From: JAXMEB01 sp046348545 | GTDB lineage: Bacteria > Pseudomonadota > Gammaproteobacteria > Berkiellales > Berkiellaceae | Reading direction: 5' to 3' | Assembly: GCA_046348545.1 (NCBI GenBank) | Contig: JAXMEB010000004.1 | Span: forward strand, 186,001 to 250,000 | DNA length: 64,000 nt | Part shown: piece by piece, positions 63,598 to 64,000 of the stretch | Layout of the letters: the number at the start of each line of letters is the position of its first letter | Position numbering within the stretch: position 1 is the stretch's first letter | Program-made: the position numbers and the translations under genes | The notes under the pieces: model-generated | The model's input: the letters and a program-made list of their open reading frames with translations, nothing else | The model's database searches: none | Told to the model about the DNA's origin: nothing

Positions 63598-63722
63598 CAC
63601 CCCTCACAGCTGAATTTTCCGGGTTGCTTGTCGGTCCGACACGTCCGCTCGAAGTTCGAAGAACGTAGGCGGAAGCTCGTAGGAGCGTAGGCAGGTACCC
63701 GAAAAATCATCTATTGTGGGTA
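63598..63722. mobile_element. Small TA-inserted element, subfamily B, copy 2, degenerate
   Basis: About 125 bp. It shares the ends (CACAGCTGAATTTTCCGGG; AAATCATCTATTGTGGGTA) and the interior CGAAGTTCGAAGAACGTAGGC with the copy at 22265, but in inverse orientation. The first TA is changed to CA and no flanking TA duplication is left, so it is an older insertion. It sits directly after the sod stop codon and probably separates that gene from its terminator. Confidence 0.8.
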
Positions 63723-63725
63723 TCG

Positions 63726-64000
63726 TTAGCTCTTAAATTGTTGATTAACATGATTCCAGTTAACGAGCTGCCAAAATGATTCAACATATTTAGCACGTGC
63801 GTTACGATAATCAATATAGTAGGCATGTTCCCATACATCACAAGTCAGCAATGCTTTTTGTTGTTGAGTCATGGGTGTGCCTGCATTGCTCGTGCTAGTG
63901 AGCGCCAATTCACCGCTGGGGTTTTTAACTAACCAGGCCCAACCTGAACCAAAGGTTTTGATTGCCGTTTCAGTGAATTTTTCTTTGAAAGCTTCCATCG
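63726..64000 (-). CDS. sodB: Iron-type superoxide dismutase, C-terminal part (cut by window edge)
   Basis: Disproportionates superoxide to oxygen and hydrogen peroxide in the cytoplasm. Only the last ~91 codons are inside; the gene starts beyond the right edge. FGSGWAWLV and the metal-binding segment DVWEHAYYIDYRNARAKYVESFW (ligands Asp and His) are conserved. Residues around the ligands suit the iron/cambialistic group, but the defining N-terminal half is missing. Confidence 0.92.
   Translation of the reverse strand, partial: MEAFKEKFTETAIKTFGSGWAWLVKNPSGELALTSTSNAGTPMTQQQKALLTCDVWEHAYYIDYRNARAKYVESFWQLVNWNHVNQQFKS

Noticed and set aside
63501..63710. 69-codon frame on the minus strand in the 63.6-kb element
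   Set aside because: It lies inside the mobile element copy and has no independent coding support.
1..64000. tRNA or rRNA genes
   Set aside because: I saw no cloverleaf-like or rRNA-like sequence in the intergenic regions by reading. I could not run a dedicated search.

Overview
The window reads as a moderately AT-rich gammaproteobacterial chromosome. RpoS, AcnA/FumC, class Ia ribonucleotide reductase, AmpG, an FKBP/Mip-type isomerase and a TamA/TamB pair give the gammaproteobacterial core. Several very large, poorly conserved, lysine-rich or coiled-coil proteins, an ankyrin plus YopJ-like protein and a eukaryotic-type kinase suggest an intracellular or host-associated lifestyle, for example in or near the Legionellales. 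That placement is an inference; there is no rRNA or other phylogenetic marker here.

Layout. 0-5 kb: a small unknown gene, a 1339-aa VWA protein resembling type I secreted proteins, and another small unknown. 5-12.4 kb: TPR-methyltransferase, CPA2 antiporter, L-serine dehydratase, periplasmic carbonic anhydrase, FKBP isomerase, AmpG. 12.4-22.2 kb: a GAF-GGDEF cyclase gene broken by a small mobile element, a 1325-aa hydrolase-domain protein, an EAL phosphodiesterase, and a 631-aa membrane/coiled-coil protein. 22.2-28.4 kb: acnA-fumC, divergent from a MarR regulator, then rpoS. 28.4-40.9 kb: a long minus-strand run holding tamB, a 1085-aa coiled-coil protein, tamA, an ABC importer without a binding protein, a coiled-coil protein, and two tandem peptides with double-glycine leaders.

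41-52 kb is a mobile-element island: an AAA/DUF4143 ATPase, a relic of an nrdB 3' end, nested IS elements and a protein kinase. Two inverted IS630-type copies bound a 6.3-kb segment carrying the kinase, and this segment lies inside an IS4-type transposase gene. The whole block is flanked by 131-bp inverted repeats. 52-64 kb: the ankyrin/YopJ-like protein, nrdB and nrdA, a TetR regulator, metE with a translationally coupled methyltransferase, a 561-aa unknown protein, and the 3' end of an iron superoxide dismutase gene.

A recurrent 109-125 bp element with imperfect inverted ends (TACCCACAACAGATGA... / ...TCAGCTGTGAAGGGTA) occurs six times and duplicates a TA target in the well-preserved copies. 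Removing one copy plus one TA from the broken cyclase gene restores a canonical GGDEF-domain sequence. The strongest leads are this element family, the double-glycine peptide pair, the YopJ-like protein and the kinase-bearing composite transposon.
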